A stretch of 9,574 nucleotides of DNA from Actinomycetota bacterium (GCA_018898235.1 JAHIJU010000404.1:1-9574); one strand, 5' to 3'; shown: positions 1 through 6,267, numbered from the stretch's first letter. Made by a program: numbers and translations. The notes: generated by a model not told the origin, from the letters alone.

Positions 1-75
1 ACCGTTGCTCTGCGGAGAAAAGACACAGCAGCCGGGGCCGCACGTGGAGACACGGTGCCGCCCCGCTTCCACGTT

Positions 76-83
76 AGAGGGGG
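76..83 (+). promoter_or_regulatory. Ribosome binding site of the DUF3073 gene
   Basis: The purine run AGAGGGGG ends 8 bases before the ATG at 92. This spacing decides the start. A competing ATG at 87 is in another frame and only 3 bases from the run, and the in-frame ATG at position 5 would add a 29-residue leader unlike the family. I could not assign a convincing -35/-10 pair in bases 1-75. Confidence 0.7.
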
Positions 84-91
84 TCGATGCC

Positions 92-277
92 ATGGGGCGC
101 GGCCGTCAGAAGGCTAAGCAGACCAAGGTCGCTCGCGAGCTCAAGTACTCGAGCTACGAGCCGAACTACCGCCAGCTCGAGCGCGAGCTGGCGGGCGGGA
201 GCAGCGCCATCGACACCAAGGACGAGCGCTCGTCCGACGACCCCCGACAGGACCCCTGGGCCGATCCCGGCGACTAG
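92..277 (+). CDS. DUF3073 domain-containing small protein
   Basis: A 61-residue, strongly charged protein of the actinobacterial DUF3073 family. The basic N-terminus (MGRGRQKAKQTKVARELKYS, residues 1-20) is the family signature. It is followed by a short stretch with YRQLEREL (residues 26-33) and an acidic, proline-containing tail (DDPRQDPWADPGD). There is no signal peptide, membrane segment or cysteine, so it is presumably cytoplasmic. Function is unknown; the lysine/arginine-rich head would suit nucleic-acid or ribosome contact, but that is only inference. The start at 92 is supported by a well-spaced ribosome binding site and by the family N-terminus. It converges on purM; a DUF3073 gene next to purM is, from memory, also the arrangement in mycobacteria (Rv0810c beside Rv0809). 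The stop codon lies inside a perfect hairpin. Confidence 0.93.
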   Translation: MGRGRQKAKQTKVARELKYSSYEPNYRQLERELAGGSSAIDTKDERSSDDPRQDPWADPGD

Positions 278-283
278 TCGCCG
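268..283 (+). terminator. Hairpin overlapping the DUF3073 stop codon
   Basis: CGGCGACTAGTCGCCG is a perfect 16-base palindrome. As RNA it gives a 6-bp GC-rich stem with a CTAG loop. The stop codon TAG (275-277) sits across the loop and the start of the right half. No T-run follows, as is common for terminators in high-GC actinobacteria. Its place at the exact end of a gene facing a convergent neighbour supports a terminator role. A DNA-binding palindrome is the alternative. Confidence 0.55.
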
Positions 284-314
284 ACGCGACGAGGCCGCAG
301 GTCCGTCACCGCGA

Positions 315-332
315 CCCGCCGGACCCGGCGGG
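315..332. terminator. GC hairpin between convergent genes, alternative fold
   Basis: CCCGCCG (315-321) and CGGCGGG (326-332) form a perfect 7-bp stem with the 4-base loop GACC. It lies in the 93-base gap between DUF3073 and purM. Its right arm is shared with the 325-355 hairpin, so only one of the two can form at a time. It could back up termination from either strand. Confidence 0.4.
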
Positions 333-355
333 CTCCCACTGCGGGCGCCCGCCGG
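325..355 (-). terminator. Probable purM (operon end) terminator
   Basis: CCGGCGGGC (325-333) is the exact reverse complement of GCCCGCCGG (347-355), giving a 9-bp stem with a 13-base loop. Read on the minus strand, the stem begins 15 bases after the purM stop codon, where an intrinsic terminator would be expected. There is no U-tract. The loop plus the inner arm also contains the palindrome GCGGGCGCCCGC (341-352), so alternative folds exist. Confidence 0.5.
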
Positions 356-370
356 CAAGCCTGTTCTGCA

Positions 371-1483
371 CTACCCCAGTCGGTAGCTGCCTGACAGGTG
401 CACCGCGCCACCGGCCACACCCTTGGTCCCGGCGATCAGGTCGGGCGAACCCAGCACGTCACGCGCCGGGTCGAGGTCGCGGACCCGGCCGAGCTCCCAG
501 GCCGGGAGCCCGAGCTGCGCGGCACGTGCGAGCACACCGTCGACCGATCCGGGCTCGACGACGGCGACCATGCCGACCCCGAGGTTGAGCGTCGCCTCCA
601 GATCGCCCCACGGCACCTGACCGAGCCGCTGGACCACCGCGAACACCGGCGGGACCGTCCAGCCCGCACGGTCCACCTCGGCCACCACCTCCGCGGGGAG
701 CACCCGCGCCAGGTTCGCCGCCAGGCCGCCACCGGTGACGTGCGACAGGGCGTGCACACCGCCCTCGGCGACCAGTGCCAGCACATCGCTCGCATAGACC
801 CTCGTGGGTTCGAGCAGCTCGGCGCCGAGCGTGCGGCCGAACTCGTCGACGTGCCGGTCCAGGGACCAGCCCGCGGCCGCGATCACCGCCCGCACCAGCG
901 AGTAGCCGTTGGAGTGCAGCCCCGAGGACGCGAGCGCCACCAGCACGTCACCGGGACGGACCCGGTCCGGGCCGAGGACGGAGTCGGTCTCCACGACGCC
1001 CGTCGCGGCACCCGCCACGTCGTACTCGTCGGGGGCCAGCAGCCCGGGGTGCTCGGCGGTCTCGCCGCCCAGCAGCGCCGTCCCGGCGACCTTGCAGGCT
1101 GCCGCGATGCCCCGGACGACGTCGGCGATGCGCTCGGGAACCACCCGGCCGCAGGCGATGTAGTCGGTCATGAACAGCGGCGTCGCACCGACCACCACGA
1201 TGTCGTCGACCACCATGCCGACCAGGTCGAACCCGATGGTGTCGTGCACGTCGAGGGCCTGGGCGATGGCGACCTTCGTGCCCACACCATCGGTCGAGGT
1301 CGCCAGCACCGGGTGCCGGTAGCCCACCAGCGCCGAGGCGTCCCACATCCCCGCGAAGCCACCGACCCCGCCCATGACCTGCGGGCCGTGCGTCGCGCGC
1401 ACGGCGTCCTTCATCAGCTCGACGGCCCTGTCCCCCGCGGCGGTGTCCACCCCGGCCGAGGCGTAGGTGATCGACTCGTTCAC
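371..1483 (-). CDS. purM: Phosphoribosylformylglycinamidine cyclo-ligase (AIR synthetase)
   Basis: PurM closes the imidazole ring in purine synthesis, converting FGAM and ATP to AIR, ADP and phosphate in the cytoplasm. The 370-residue protein is of normal family length. Visible landmarks are the N-terminal YASAGVDTAAGDRAVELMK region (7-25), the ATP-binding STDGVGTK loop (63-70), MVVDDIVVVGATPLFMTDYI (90-109) followed by ACG, and GGETAEHPG (139-147). Towards the C-terminus come HVTGGGLAANLARVLP and a GTKGVAGGAVHLSGSYRLG tail. The GTG start at 1483 overlaps the purF stop as GTGA (4 bases), so the two are probably translationally coupled. A longer in-frame extension upstream lies inside purF and is not real. 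It is the last gene of the SCP-membrane-purF-purM unit and faces the DUF3073 gene. Confidence 0.98.
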   Translation of the reverse strand: MNESITYASAGVDTAAGDRAVELMKDAVRATHGPQVMGGVGGFAGMWDASALVGYRHPVLATSTDGVGTKVAIAQALDVHDTIGFDLVGMVVDDIVVVGATPLFMTDYIACGRVVPERIADVVRGIAAACKVAGTALLGGETAEHPGLLAPDEYDVAGAATGVVETDSVLGPDRVRPGDVLVALASSGLHSNGYSLVRAVIAAAGWSLDRHVDEFGRTLGAELLEPTRVYASDVLALVAEGGVHALSHVTGGGLAANLARVLPAEVVAEVDRAGWTVPPVFAVVQRLGQVPWGDLEATLNLGVGMVAVVEPGSVDGVLARAAQLGLPAWELGRVRDLDPARDVLGSPDLIAGTKGVAGGAVHLSGSYRLG

Positions 1484-3036
1484 GGGTGGTCCAGGGCGCC
1501 CGCGGCGCCCGCCCCCGGCAGCAGCGAGGCGAGCCCGTCGGCCGGGGCGCCCAGCGGCAGCTCGTTCTGCTCCAGCAGGTACTTGCCGAGCCGGTCGTCG
1601 GGTGGCAGCTCGATCGGGTAGCGACCGGTGAAGCAGGCGGTGCACAGCTGCCCGACGGGCTGCTCGGTGGCTGCCACGAGACCCTCGATCGAGATGTAGC
1701 CGAGGGAGTCCGCACCGAGCGAGGCGGCGATCTCGTCGGCCGACAGACCGTTGGCGATGAGCTCGGCCCGGGAGGCGAAGTCGATGCCGTAGAAGCACGG
1801 CCACTTCACCGGGGGCGAGCTGATCCGCACGTGCACCTCGGCGGCGCCGGCCTCGCGCAGCATCCGGACCAGCGCGCGCTGGGTGTTGCCGCGCACGATC
1901 GAGTCGTCGACCACTACGAGGCGCTTGCCCTTGATGACCTCGCGCAACGGGTTCAGCTTGAGCCGGATGCCGAGCTGGCGCAGCGTCTGGCTCGGCTGGA
2001 TGAAGGTGCGGCCCACGTAGGCGTTCTTCGTCAGGCCCTGACCGAACGGGATGCCCGAGGCGGCCGCGTAGCCCACCGCGGCCGGGGTGCCGGACTCGGG
2101 GACCGGGATCACCAGATCGGCCTCGACGGGGTGCTCGGCCGCCAGCCGACGGCCCATCGCGACCCGCGCCGCGTGCACCGACCGACCGGCGATCGCCGTG
2201 TCGGGCCGGGCCAGGTAGACGTACTCGAAGATGCAGCCGGCGCGGTCCACCGGGGCGAACCGGGTGCTGCGCAACCCGTCGGAGTCGATCGCGATGAGCT
2301 CACCGGGCTCGACCTCACGGACGAAGGACGCACCGACGATGTCCAGGGCGCTCGTCTCGGAGGCCACCACCCAACCGCGTTCGAGCCGGCCGAGGACCAA
2401 CGGGCGCACACCCTGCGGGTCACGGGCGGCGTACAGCGTCGTCTCGTCCATGAAGACCAGGCAGTAGGCGCCGCGCAGCCGCGGCAGCACCTCGAGGGCC
2501 GTGGCCTCCAGGGTGTGGTCCGGGTCGCCCGCCAGCAGGGCCGTGACCAGGGCGGTGTCGGTGGTGTTGCCGCGGGCCAGCTCACCGCGACGCTTGCTGC
2601 CGTACCGCTCGGCGACCAGGTCGACCAGCTCGGCCGTGTTCGTGAGATTGCCGTTGTGGCCGAGGGCCACCGTGCCGGCCGCCGTCGGGCCGAGCGTCGG
2701 CTGGGCGTTCTCCCAGGTCGAGGCCCCGGTGGTGGAGTACCGGCAGTGACCGATGGCCAGGTGGCCGGTCAGGGCCGACAGGGCCGTCTCGTCGAAGACC
2801 TGGGAGACCAGGCCCATGTCCTTGTAGACCAGCAGGTGCGAGCCGTCGGAGGTCGCGATGCCGGCCGACTCCTGGCCCCGGTGCTGCAGGGCGTACAGGC
2901 CGAAGTAGGCAAGCTTGGCGACCTCCTCACCGGGTGCCCAGACACCGAAGACCCCGCAGGCATCCTGCGGGCCCTTCTCCTGAGGGTTGAGGTCGTGCGT
3001 CAGTCGTCCGTCCGCGCTCCGGGCCACAGGCACCAT
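1480..3036 (-). CDS. purF: Amidophosphoribosyltransferase
   Basis: PurF catalyses the first committed step of de novo purine synthesis: PRPP plus glutamine gives phosphoribosylamine. The protein has 518 residues. The N-terminal Ntn glutaminase begins at Cys27 (DACGVFGVWAPGEEVAKLAY), so a propeptide of about 26 residues should be removed to expose the nucleophile. Other glutaminase motifs are LQHRGQESAGIA, GHCRYSTTG and LGHNGNL. The PRPP loop is VVVDDSIVRGNTQ (374-386). Cys268, Cys414, Cys465 and Cys468 match the four cysteines of the [4Fe-4S] (B. subtilis-type) class. I chose the ATG at 3036 because the remaining leader has a typical length; it has no clear Shine-Dalgarno, so GTG codons at 3033 or 3027 are possible. 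It lies 41 bases after the membrane-protein gene and overlaps purM. AMP/GMP feedback is known for the family; no riboswitch is visible. Confidence 0.98.
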   Translation of the reverse strand: MVPVARSADGRLTHDLNPQEKGPQDACGVFGVWAPGEEVAKLAYFGLYALQHRGQESAGIATSDGSHLLVYKDMGLVSQVFDETALSALTGHLAIGHCRYSTTGASTWENAQPTLGPTAAGTVALGHNGNLTNTAELVDLVAERYGSKRRGELARGNTTDTALVTALLAGDPDHTLEATALEVLPRLRGAYCLVFMDETTLYAARDPQGVRPLVLGRLERGWVVASETSALDIVGASFVREVEPGELIAIDSDGLRSTRFAPVDRAGCIFEYVYLARPDTAIAGRSVHAARVAMGRRLAAEHPVEADLVIPVPESGTPAAVGYAAASGIPFGQGLTKNAYVGRTFIQPSQTLRQLGIRLKLNPLREVIKGKRLVVVDDSIVRGNTQRALVRMLREAGAAEVHVRISSPPVKWPCFYGIDFASRAELIANGLSADEIAASLGADSLGYISIEGLVAATEQPVGQLCTACFTGRYPIELPPDDRLGKYLLEQNELPLGAPADGLASLLPGAGAAGALDHP

Positions 3037-3077
3037 GGTCGCACACCCGGGAGGAGCGCCCCCTGACCGTCCGCCCG

Positions 3078-3482
3078 TCAGCGACGGCTTCGACGATCGG
3101 CGCGTACGCCCAGCGCCGCGCCGACGAGGCCGCCGACCAGACCGAGCGCCGCCGACGTGACGAGGACCACGCCGTTGTAGCCGCCGAGCATCGGCAGCAC
3201 ACCGCCCGAACCCTCGGACGACAATCCGCTGCCCCGGATCGCGACCAGCGTCAGCACGGTGCCCAGGACCAGACCGGCCAGCACACCGGCGACGACGAAC
3301 GAGCCGAGGCGGGGGGCGCGGCGGACCCGCCCCTCGACCGCGTGGGCGAGCAGCCACTCCTCGGTGGGCGGGGCGTCGTCCGGGGTGGGCGGGGCGTCGT
3401 CCGGGGTGGGCACCAGGTCGTCCGGCGCGGGCTCACCGGACGGCTGGTCGGGGAGGTCGGCCGGGAGGCGCTCGTCTGGCAC
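3078..3482 (-). CDS. Small two-helix membrane protein upstream of purF
   Basis: A 134-residue protein that I do not recognise by function. Residues 1-42 are acidic and proline-rich, with an in-frame duplication of the unit TPDDAPP. An amphipathic WLLAHAVEGRVRRAPRLG stretch (43-60) follows. Then come two hydrophobic segments, about 61-82 (FVVAGVLAGLVLGTVLTLVA) and 104-126 (VVLVTSAALGLVGGLVGAAL), joined by a glycine/serine loop, and a basic tail RADRRSRR. This looks like a helical hairpin; the basic tail suggests both ends are cytoplasmic. The GTG start has an AGGA motif 7 bases upstream. It lies 26 bases after the SCP-like gene and 41 bases before purF, so it is probably cotranscribed with them. 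I recall similar small membrane proteins next to purF in related actinomycetes, but no role is known to me. Confidence 0.85.
   Translation of the reverse strand: MPDERLPADLPDQPSGEPAPDDLVPTPDDAPPTPDDAPPTEEWLLAHAVEGRVRRAPRLGSFVVAGVLAGLVLGTVLTLVAIRGSGLSSEGSGGVLPMLGGYNGVVLVTSAALGLVGGLVGAALGVRADRRSRR
3363..3411 (-). repeat. 21-bp in-frame tandem repeat in the membrane-protein gene
   Basis: On the plus strand the unit ggtgggcggggcgtcgtccgg is 21 bases (shown as 3363-3383). It is followed by an identical copy (3384-3404) and 7 more matching bases (3405-3411). Being a multiple of three it keeps the frame and encodes a repeated TPDDAPP heptad in the acidic N-terminal region. This looks like a recent slippage duplication in a disordered segment. 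Confidence 0.9.
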
Positions 3483-3489
3483 GCGGCGA

Positions 3490-3493
3490 TCCT
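3490..3493 (-). promoter_or_regulatory. Ribosome binding site of the membrane-protein gene
   Basis: On the minus strand AGGA sits 7 bases before the GTG at 3482, in the 26-base gap after the SCP-like gene. It supports the GTG start over internal alternatives. Confidence 0.6.
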
Positions 3494-3508
3494 AGGTCGG
3501 GGCGGACC

Positions 3509-3871
3509 TCACCGCTGACGGGTGGCCTGGAGCGGCAGCAGACCCGACAGATCGGCGCGTTCCCCCGAGGCGGTGAGCCGTGCCGTCGCGACCGCGTCGT
3601 GCCAGGTCACAAGCCCGGTCACCAGCTCGAGCCAGGTCGCCGGATCGGTCTGGACCACGTTGGGCGGGGTGCCACGGGTGTGCCGCGGGCCCTCCACGGC
3701 CTGCACGGCACCGTCGGGCGGTACCCGCACCTCGACGGTGTGACCGGGCGCGACGTCCGCCAGCTCCTCCAGGGTGAACCGGACCGCGGTCCGGCGCGCG
3801 ACGCGGTCGGTCGGGTCCGCCCGCCACGCGGCGAGGGCCGCCCGGCCGTCGGAGGGATCGGTGCGTCGCAC
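3509..3871 (-). CDS. Sterol-carrier-family (bacterial SCP ortholog) protein
   Basis: A 120-residue cytoplasmic protein resembling the actinobacterial 'sterol carrier family protein' encoded before purF (Rv0807 type in M. tuberculosis, from memory). The recognisable core is GHTVEVRVPP (43-52), the conserved GPRHTRGTPPNVVQTDP block (61-77), W80, and LVTGLVTWHDAVATARLTASG (83-103). SCP folds carry lipids in a hydrophobic tunnel, but for this short bacterial branch no ligand or function is established to my knowledge. The GTG at 3871 gives an N-terminus VRRTDPSDGRAALAAW, which fits the family. It has only a weak GGGCGG upstream, so GTG 3898 or ATG 3961 cannot be excluded. It is the first gene of the minus-strand unit leading to purF and purM and is divergent from aguA. 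Confidence 0.85.
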   Translation of the reverse strand: MRRTDPSDGRAALAAWRADPTDRVARRTAVRFTLEELADVAPGHTVEVRVPPDGAVQAVEGPRHTRGTPPNVVQTDPATWLELVTGLVTWHDAVATARLTASGERADLSGLLPLQATRQR

Positions 3872-3994
3872 CCGCCCATCATGCCGCCCGGCGCCCACCG
3901 GTTCACGGCGGGCGCGGGCGGCCGTCGGCTCGCGGGGGCGGTACGCCGGTGCTGCCCCCATCGCACCCGGTACCGTCTGCGCCACGCGGAACCG

Positions 3995-4006
3995 GCCCGG
4001 CCGGGC
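3995..4006. repeat. Palindrome in the divergent promoter region
   Basis: GCCCGGCCGGGC is a perfect 12-base palindrome about 40 bases before the aguA start and downstream of the -10-like TACCGT at 3971. It could be an operator or a leader hairpin, but in such GC-rich DNA a chance palindrome is quite possible. Confidence 0.35.
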
Positions 4007-4032
4007 ACGTCCGACGTACGCCACGGCCAGAC

Positions 4033-4040
4033 GGAAGGGG
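4033..4040 (+). promoter_or_regulatory. Ribosome binding site of aguA
   Basis: GGAAGGGG lies 7 bases before the ATG at 4048 and supports it. A second in-frame ATG at 4054 is less well spaced, and longer in-frame starts (from 3949) lack a site and family similarity. Confidence 0.7.
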
Positions 4041-4047
4041 TCGCAGC

Positions 4048-5067
4048 ATGCGGATGCCTGCGGAGGGCGAACAGCACGAGCGGACCTGGATGGCCTGGCC
4101 GTCGGGCGGGTACACGCTCGGCGACGACGAGGCCGCCGCGGACACCGCCCGCAGCACCTGGGCCGCTGTCGCGAGCGCCGTGCACCGGTTCGAACCGGTG
4201 TCGATGCTGGTGGACCCGGCCGAGGTCGACGTGGCCCGCCGGTACCTGCCCGACGGCATCGAGGTGCACCCGGTGCCGCTGGACGACGCGTGGATGCGCG
4301 ACATGGGTCCCACGTTCGTCGCCGGGCCCGACGGACCGGTCGCGGTGTGCTGGGTGTTCAACGGGTGGGGCGCCCAGGACTGGGCGCGCTGGGACCGCGA
4401 CACGCTCGTCGGCCGGGCCGTCGCCGAGCTGGCGCGGGTGCCCGCACTGGCCTCGCCCCTGGTCGCCGAGGGGGGCGGGCTGCACACCGACGGCGCCGGG
4501 ACGTTCCTGGTGACCGAGACCGTCCTGCTGGACCCGGGCCGCAACCCGGGCTGGACCCGCGAGCAGGTCGATGCCGAGCTGGCCCGCACGCTGGGCGCCC
4601 GCACCGTGATCTGGCTGCCCCGCGGGCTGACCCGGGACTCCGAACGGTTCGGCACGCGCGGGCACGTGGACCTGGTGGCGACCTTCGCCTCGCCGGGTCA
4701 CGTGCTCGTGCACCGGCAGGGCGACCCGGCGCACCCCGACTTCGAGGTGAGCGCCCAGGTCATCGAGCTGCTGGCCACCTGCACCGACGGCGACGGCCGA
4801 CCGCTGCGGGTGACCCCGGTCCCGGCTCCCGCGACGCTGCGCGACGACGTGGGCTGGGTCGACTGGTCGTACCTCAACCACTACGTCGTCAACGGCGGGG
4901 TGGTGGCCGGCACGTTCGACGACCCGAACGATGCGCAGGCGCTGGCCCTGCTCGCCGACGCCTATCCCGGTCGCCAGGTGGTGGCGGTCGACGCGCGCCC
5001 GCTGTTCGACCGGGGCGGCGGGGTGCACTGCATCACCCAGCAGCAACCGGCCGCCCCGACCCTCTGA
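4048..5067 (+). CDS. aguA: Agmatine deiminase family protein
   Basis: Agmatine deiminase hydrolyses agmatine to N-carbamoylputrescine and ammonia in the cytoplasm. This 339-residue protein of the peptidyl-arginine-deiminase-like family has the expected landmarks: PAEGEQHERTWMAWP (4-18), LDDAWMRDMGPTF (78-90), EGGGLHTDG (141-149), a GHVDLVATF block with catalytic-type His206 and Asp208, NGGVVAGTFDDPND, and the C-terminal GGGVHCITQQQP with the nucleophile Cys328. All expected catalytic residues appear present, so it should be active. Length is slightly below the 340-380 typical of the family. It has its own ribosome binding site and is followed after 55 bases by a nitrilase of the N-carbamoylputrescine amidase type, which supports agmatine as substrate. 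No arginine decarboxylase or transporter is in the window. A related guanidine substrate cannot be ruled out. Confidence 0.93.
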   Translation: MRMPAEGEQHERTWMAWPSGGYTLGDDEAAADTARSTWAAVASAVHRFEPVSMLVDPAEVDVARRYLPDGIEVHPVPLDDAWMRDMGPTFVAGPDGPVAVCWVFNGWGAQDWARWDRDTLVGRAVAELARVPALASPLVAEGGGLHTDGAGTFLVTETVLLDPGRNPGWTREQVDAELARTLGARTVIWLPRGLTRDSERFGTRGHVDLVATFASPGHVLVHRQGDPAHPDFEVSAQVIELLATCTDGDGRPLRVTPVPAPATLRDDVGWVDWSYLNHYVVNGGVVAGTFDDPNDAQALALLADAYPGRQVVAVDARPLFDRGGGVHCITQQQPAAPTL

Positions 5068-5110
5068 CCGGCACCCCGCCCGGCGAACCGCCGCCCGTCC
5101 CCCCGTCGAC

Positions 5111-5115
5111 AGGAG
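5111..5115 (+). promoter_or_regulatory. Ribosome binding site deciding the aguB start
   Basis: AGGAG ends 7 bases before the GTG at 5123. This is the best site in the window and fixes the start well downstream of the open frame's first possible start at 4931, which lies inside aguA. Confidence 0.8.
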
Positions 5116-5122
5116 TCCGCAC

Positions 5123-6058
5123 GTGCACCTCGTCCAGGCCGCCGCACCCAGCTCCCCCGCCCGCGTCCTGCCCCCGGAGCGGGGCTCGCTGGTCGTCGGC
5201 GCCGTGCAGACCCGCTGGCACGCCGACCCCGACGAGCACGCGGCCACGCTGGACGACGGGGTCGCGACCGCCGCGGCCGCGGGCGCCCAGGTGGTGTTCC
5301 TGTCCGAGCTCACGCTCTCGCGGTACCCCGCCGACACGCGCCCGTCCGGGAGACCCGTCGACTCAGCCGAGGAGCTGGCCAACGGGCCCACCTACGCCTT
5401 CGCGGCCCGGGCCGCGGCCGCCCACCGGGTGCTGGTGCAGGCCTCGCTCTACGAGGCCGCGGACACCGGGGACGGGTTGGGCTACAACACCTCGATCCTG
5501 GTCGACCCGTCGGGCGCGGTGCTGCAACGCACCCGCAAGCTGCACATCCCACGGACCGCGGGCTACTACGAGGACCAGTACTTCCGACCCGGCCCGGCCG
5601 ACGGCGCGTACCCGGTGGTCGGGCTCGACCTGCCCGGCAGCCCACGGATCGGGCTGCCGACCTGCTGGGACGAGTGGTTCGGCGAGGTGGCCCGCGCCTA
5701 CGCGCTCGCCGGGGCCGATGTGCTCGCCTACCCCTCCGCGATCGGCTCCGAGCCCGACCACCCCGACTTCGACACGCAGCCGCTGTGGCGGGCCACGATC
5801 GTGGGCCACGCGATCGGCAACGGGCTGTTCATGGTGGTGCCCAACCGCTGGGGCGACGAGGGCCTGCTGAGCTTCTACGGCTCCTCGTTCATCGCCGACC
5901 CGTACGGCCGCGTGCTGGTGAGCGCACCGCGGCAGGGCGACGCCGTGCTGGTGGCCGAGCTCGACCTGGACGCCCGCCGCGACTGGCTGGACCTGTTCCC
6001 GTTCCTGGCCACGCGACGGCCCGACACGTACGGGCCCCTGGTGCGGCCGCGCGAGTAG
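5123..6058 (+). CDS. aguB: N-carbamoylputrescine amidase-type nitrilase
   Basis: A carbon-nitrogen hydrolase of 311 residues, likely converting N-carbamoylputrescine to putrescine, CO2 and ammonia, the step after AguA. The nitrilase triad is visible: Glu62 (VVFLSELTLSRYP), Lys139 (RTRKLHIP) and Cys181 (GLPTCWDEWFGEVAR). GYYEDQYFRPG (147-157), near the YxEKxYFxPG of AguB proteins, and the CWDEWF context favour this subfamily over beta-ureidopropionase or general omega-amidases. NRWGDEG and FYGSSFIADPYGRVL follow in the C-terminal part. The N-terminus carries about 22 residues before the usual SLVVGAVQTRW opening, a little longer than common. The start is GTG with a strong AGGAG. It follows aguA by 55 bases, so the two are probably cotranscribed, and a hairpin begins inside its stop codon. 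Confidence 0.92.
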   Translation: MHLVQAAAPSSPARVLPPERGSLVVGAVQTRWHADPDEHAATLDDGVATAAAAGAQVVFLSELTLSRYPADTRPSGRPVDSAEELANGPTYAFAARAAAAHRVLVQASLYEAADTGDGLGYNTSILVDPSGAVLQRTRKLHIPRTAGYYEDQYFRPGPADGAYPVVGLDLPGSPRIGLPTCWDEWFGEVARAYALAGADVLAYPSAIGSEPDHPDFDTQPLWRATIVGHAIGNGLFMVVPNRWGDEGLLSFYGSSFIADPYGRVLVSAPRQGDAVLVAELDLDARRDWLDLFPFLATRRPDTYGPLVRPRE

Positions 6059-6082
6059 GTCGGGGCGACGCCGCTCCGACCT
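6057..6082 (+). terminator. aguAB terminator hairpin overlapping the stop codon
   Basis: AGGTCGGGGCG (6057-6067) pairs with CGCTCCGACCT (6072-6082): 11 base pairs including one G-U, with the loop ACGC. The stem starts on the last two bases of the aguB TAG codon (6056-6058). No T-run follows. The strength of the stem and its position at the end of the operon make a terminator likely. It also marks the edge beyond which GC content starts to fall. Confidence 0.7.
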
Positions 6083-6267
6083 CGGCGCACCGCCTCGCCG
6101 CCGGGCCATACGACCCCAGACCCGATCTACAAAGCCGTGTTGCTCCTGGCCGTGGCCATCGGAAGGCGAGAGTCGCAGATTCGAGCCAGCGGTCCTCGCG
6201 TCCAAACGCGGCCATGAGCGTTCGGCGCGGACAGGTGTCGATCCAGGGGCTTGAGGCTCGTTGCGTT

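Larger units (their letters stand above)
3872..4047. promoter_or_regulatory. Divergent intergenic region, aguA versus SCP-purF-purM unit
   Basis: These 176 bases should hold the promoters of both divergent units. On the plus strand TACCGT (3971-3976) fits an actinobacterial -10 (TAnnnT), but I see no good -35 at the right distance. On the minus strand I could not pick a clear promoter. The region contains a 12-base palindrome (3995-4006) and the aguA ribosome binding site. No riboswitch-like structure was recognised. If SCP translation starts further upstream (3898 or 3961), the true gap is shorter. Confidence 0.45.

Noticed and set aside
398..1621. Plus-strand open frame of 407 codons antisense to purM
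   Set aside because: It is a shadow of purM with arginine/histidine-rich filler sequence and no ribosome binding site.
1483..1804. Longer purM start using the upstream in-frame extension
   Set aside because: The extension lies entirely inside purF, is arginine-rich and unlike PurM. The GTGA overlap gives a family-length protein.
1486..3066. Long open frame (526 codons) on the plus strand, antisense to purF
   Set aside because: It is a mirror of purF produced by the strong G/C third-position bias. The translation is low-complexity and shows no family motif, while the minus strand encodes an unmistakable PurF.
3037..3077. Purine riboswitch or attenuator before purF
   Set aside because: The 41-base gap is too short for a purine riboswitch, and the only pairing seen is a weak GGG/CCC stem.
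3619..5391. Minus-strand open frame of 590 codons across aguA
   Set aside because: It is antisense to aguA and runs into the SCP-like gene in another frame. The plus strand carries the conserved deiminase motifs.
6135..6210. tRNA-like stretch (GTCGCAGATTCGAGCC around a T-loop-like TTCGA, then TCCA)
   Set aside because: It resembles a tRNA T-arm and would have made a good attachment-site remnant. However, the T-stem does not pair in the standard register (GCAGA against CAGCG), and no complementary acceptor strand or anticodon arm is present upstream.
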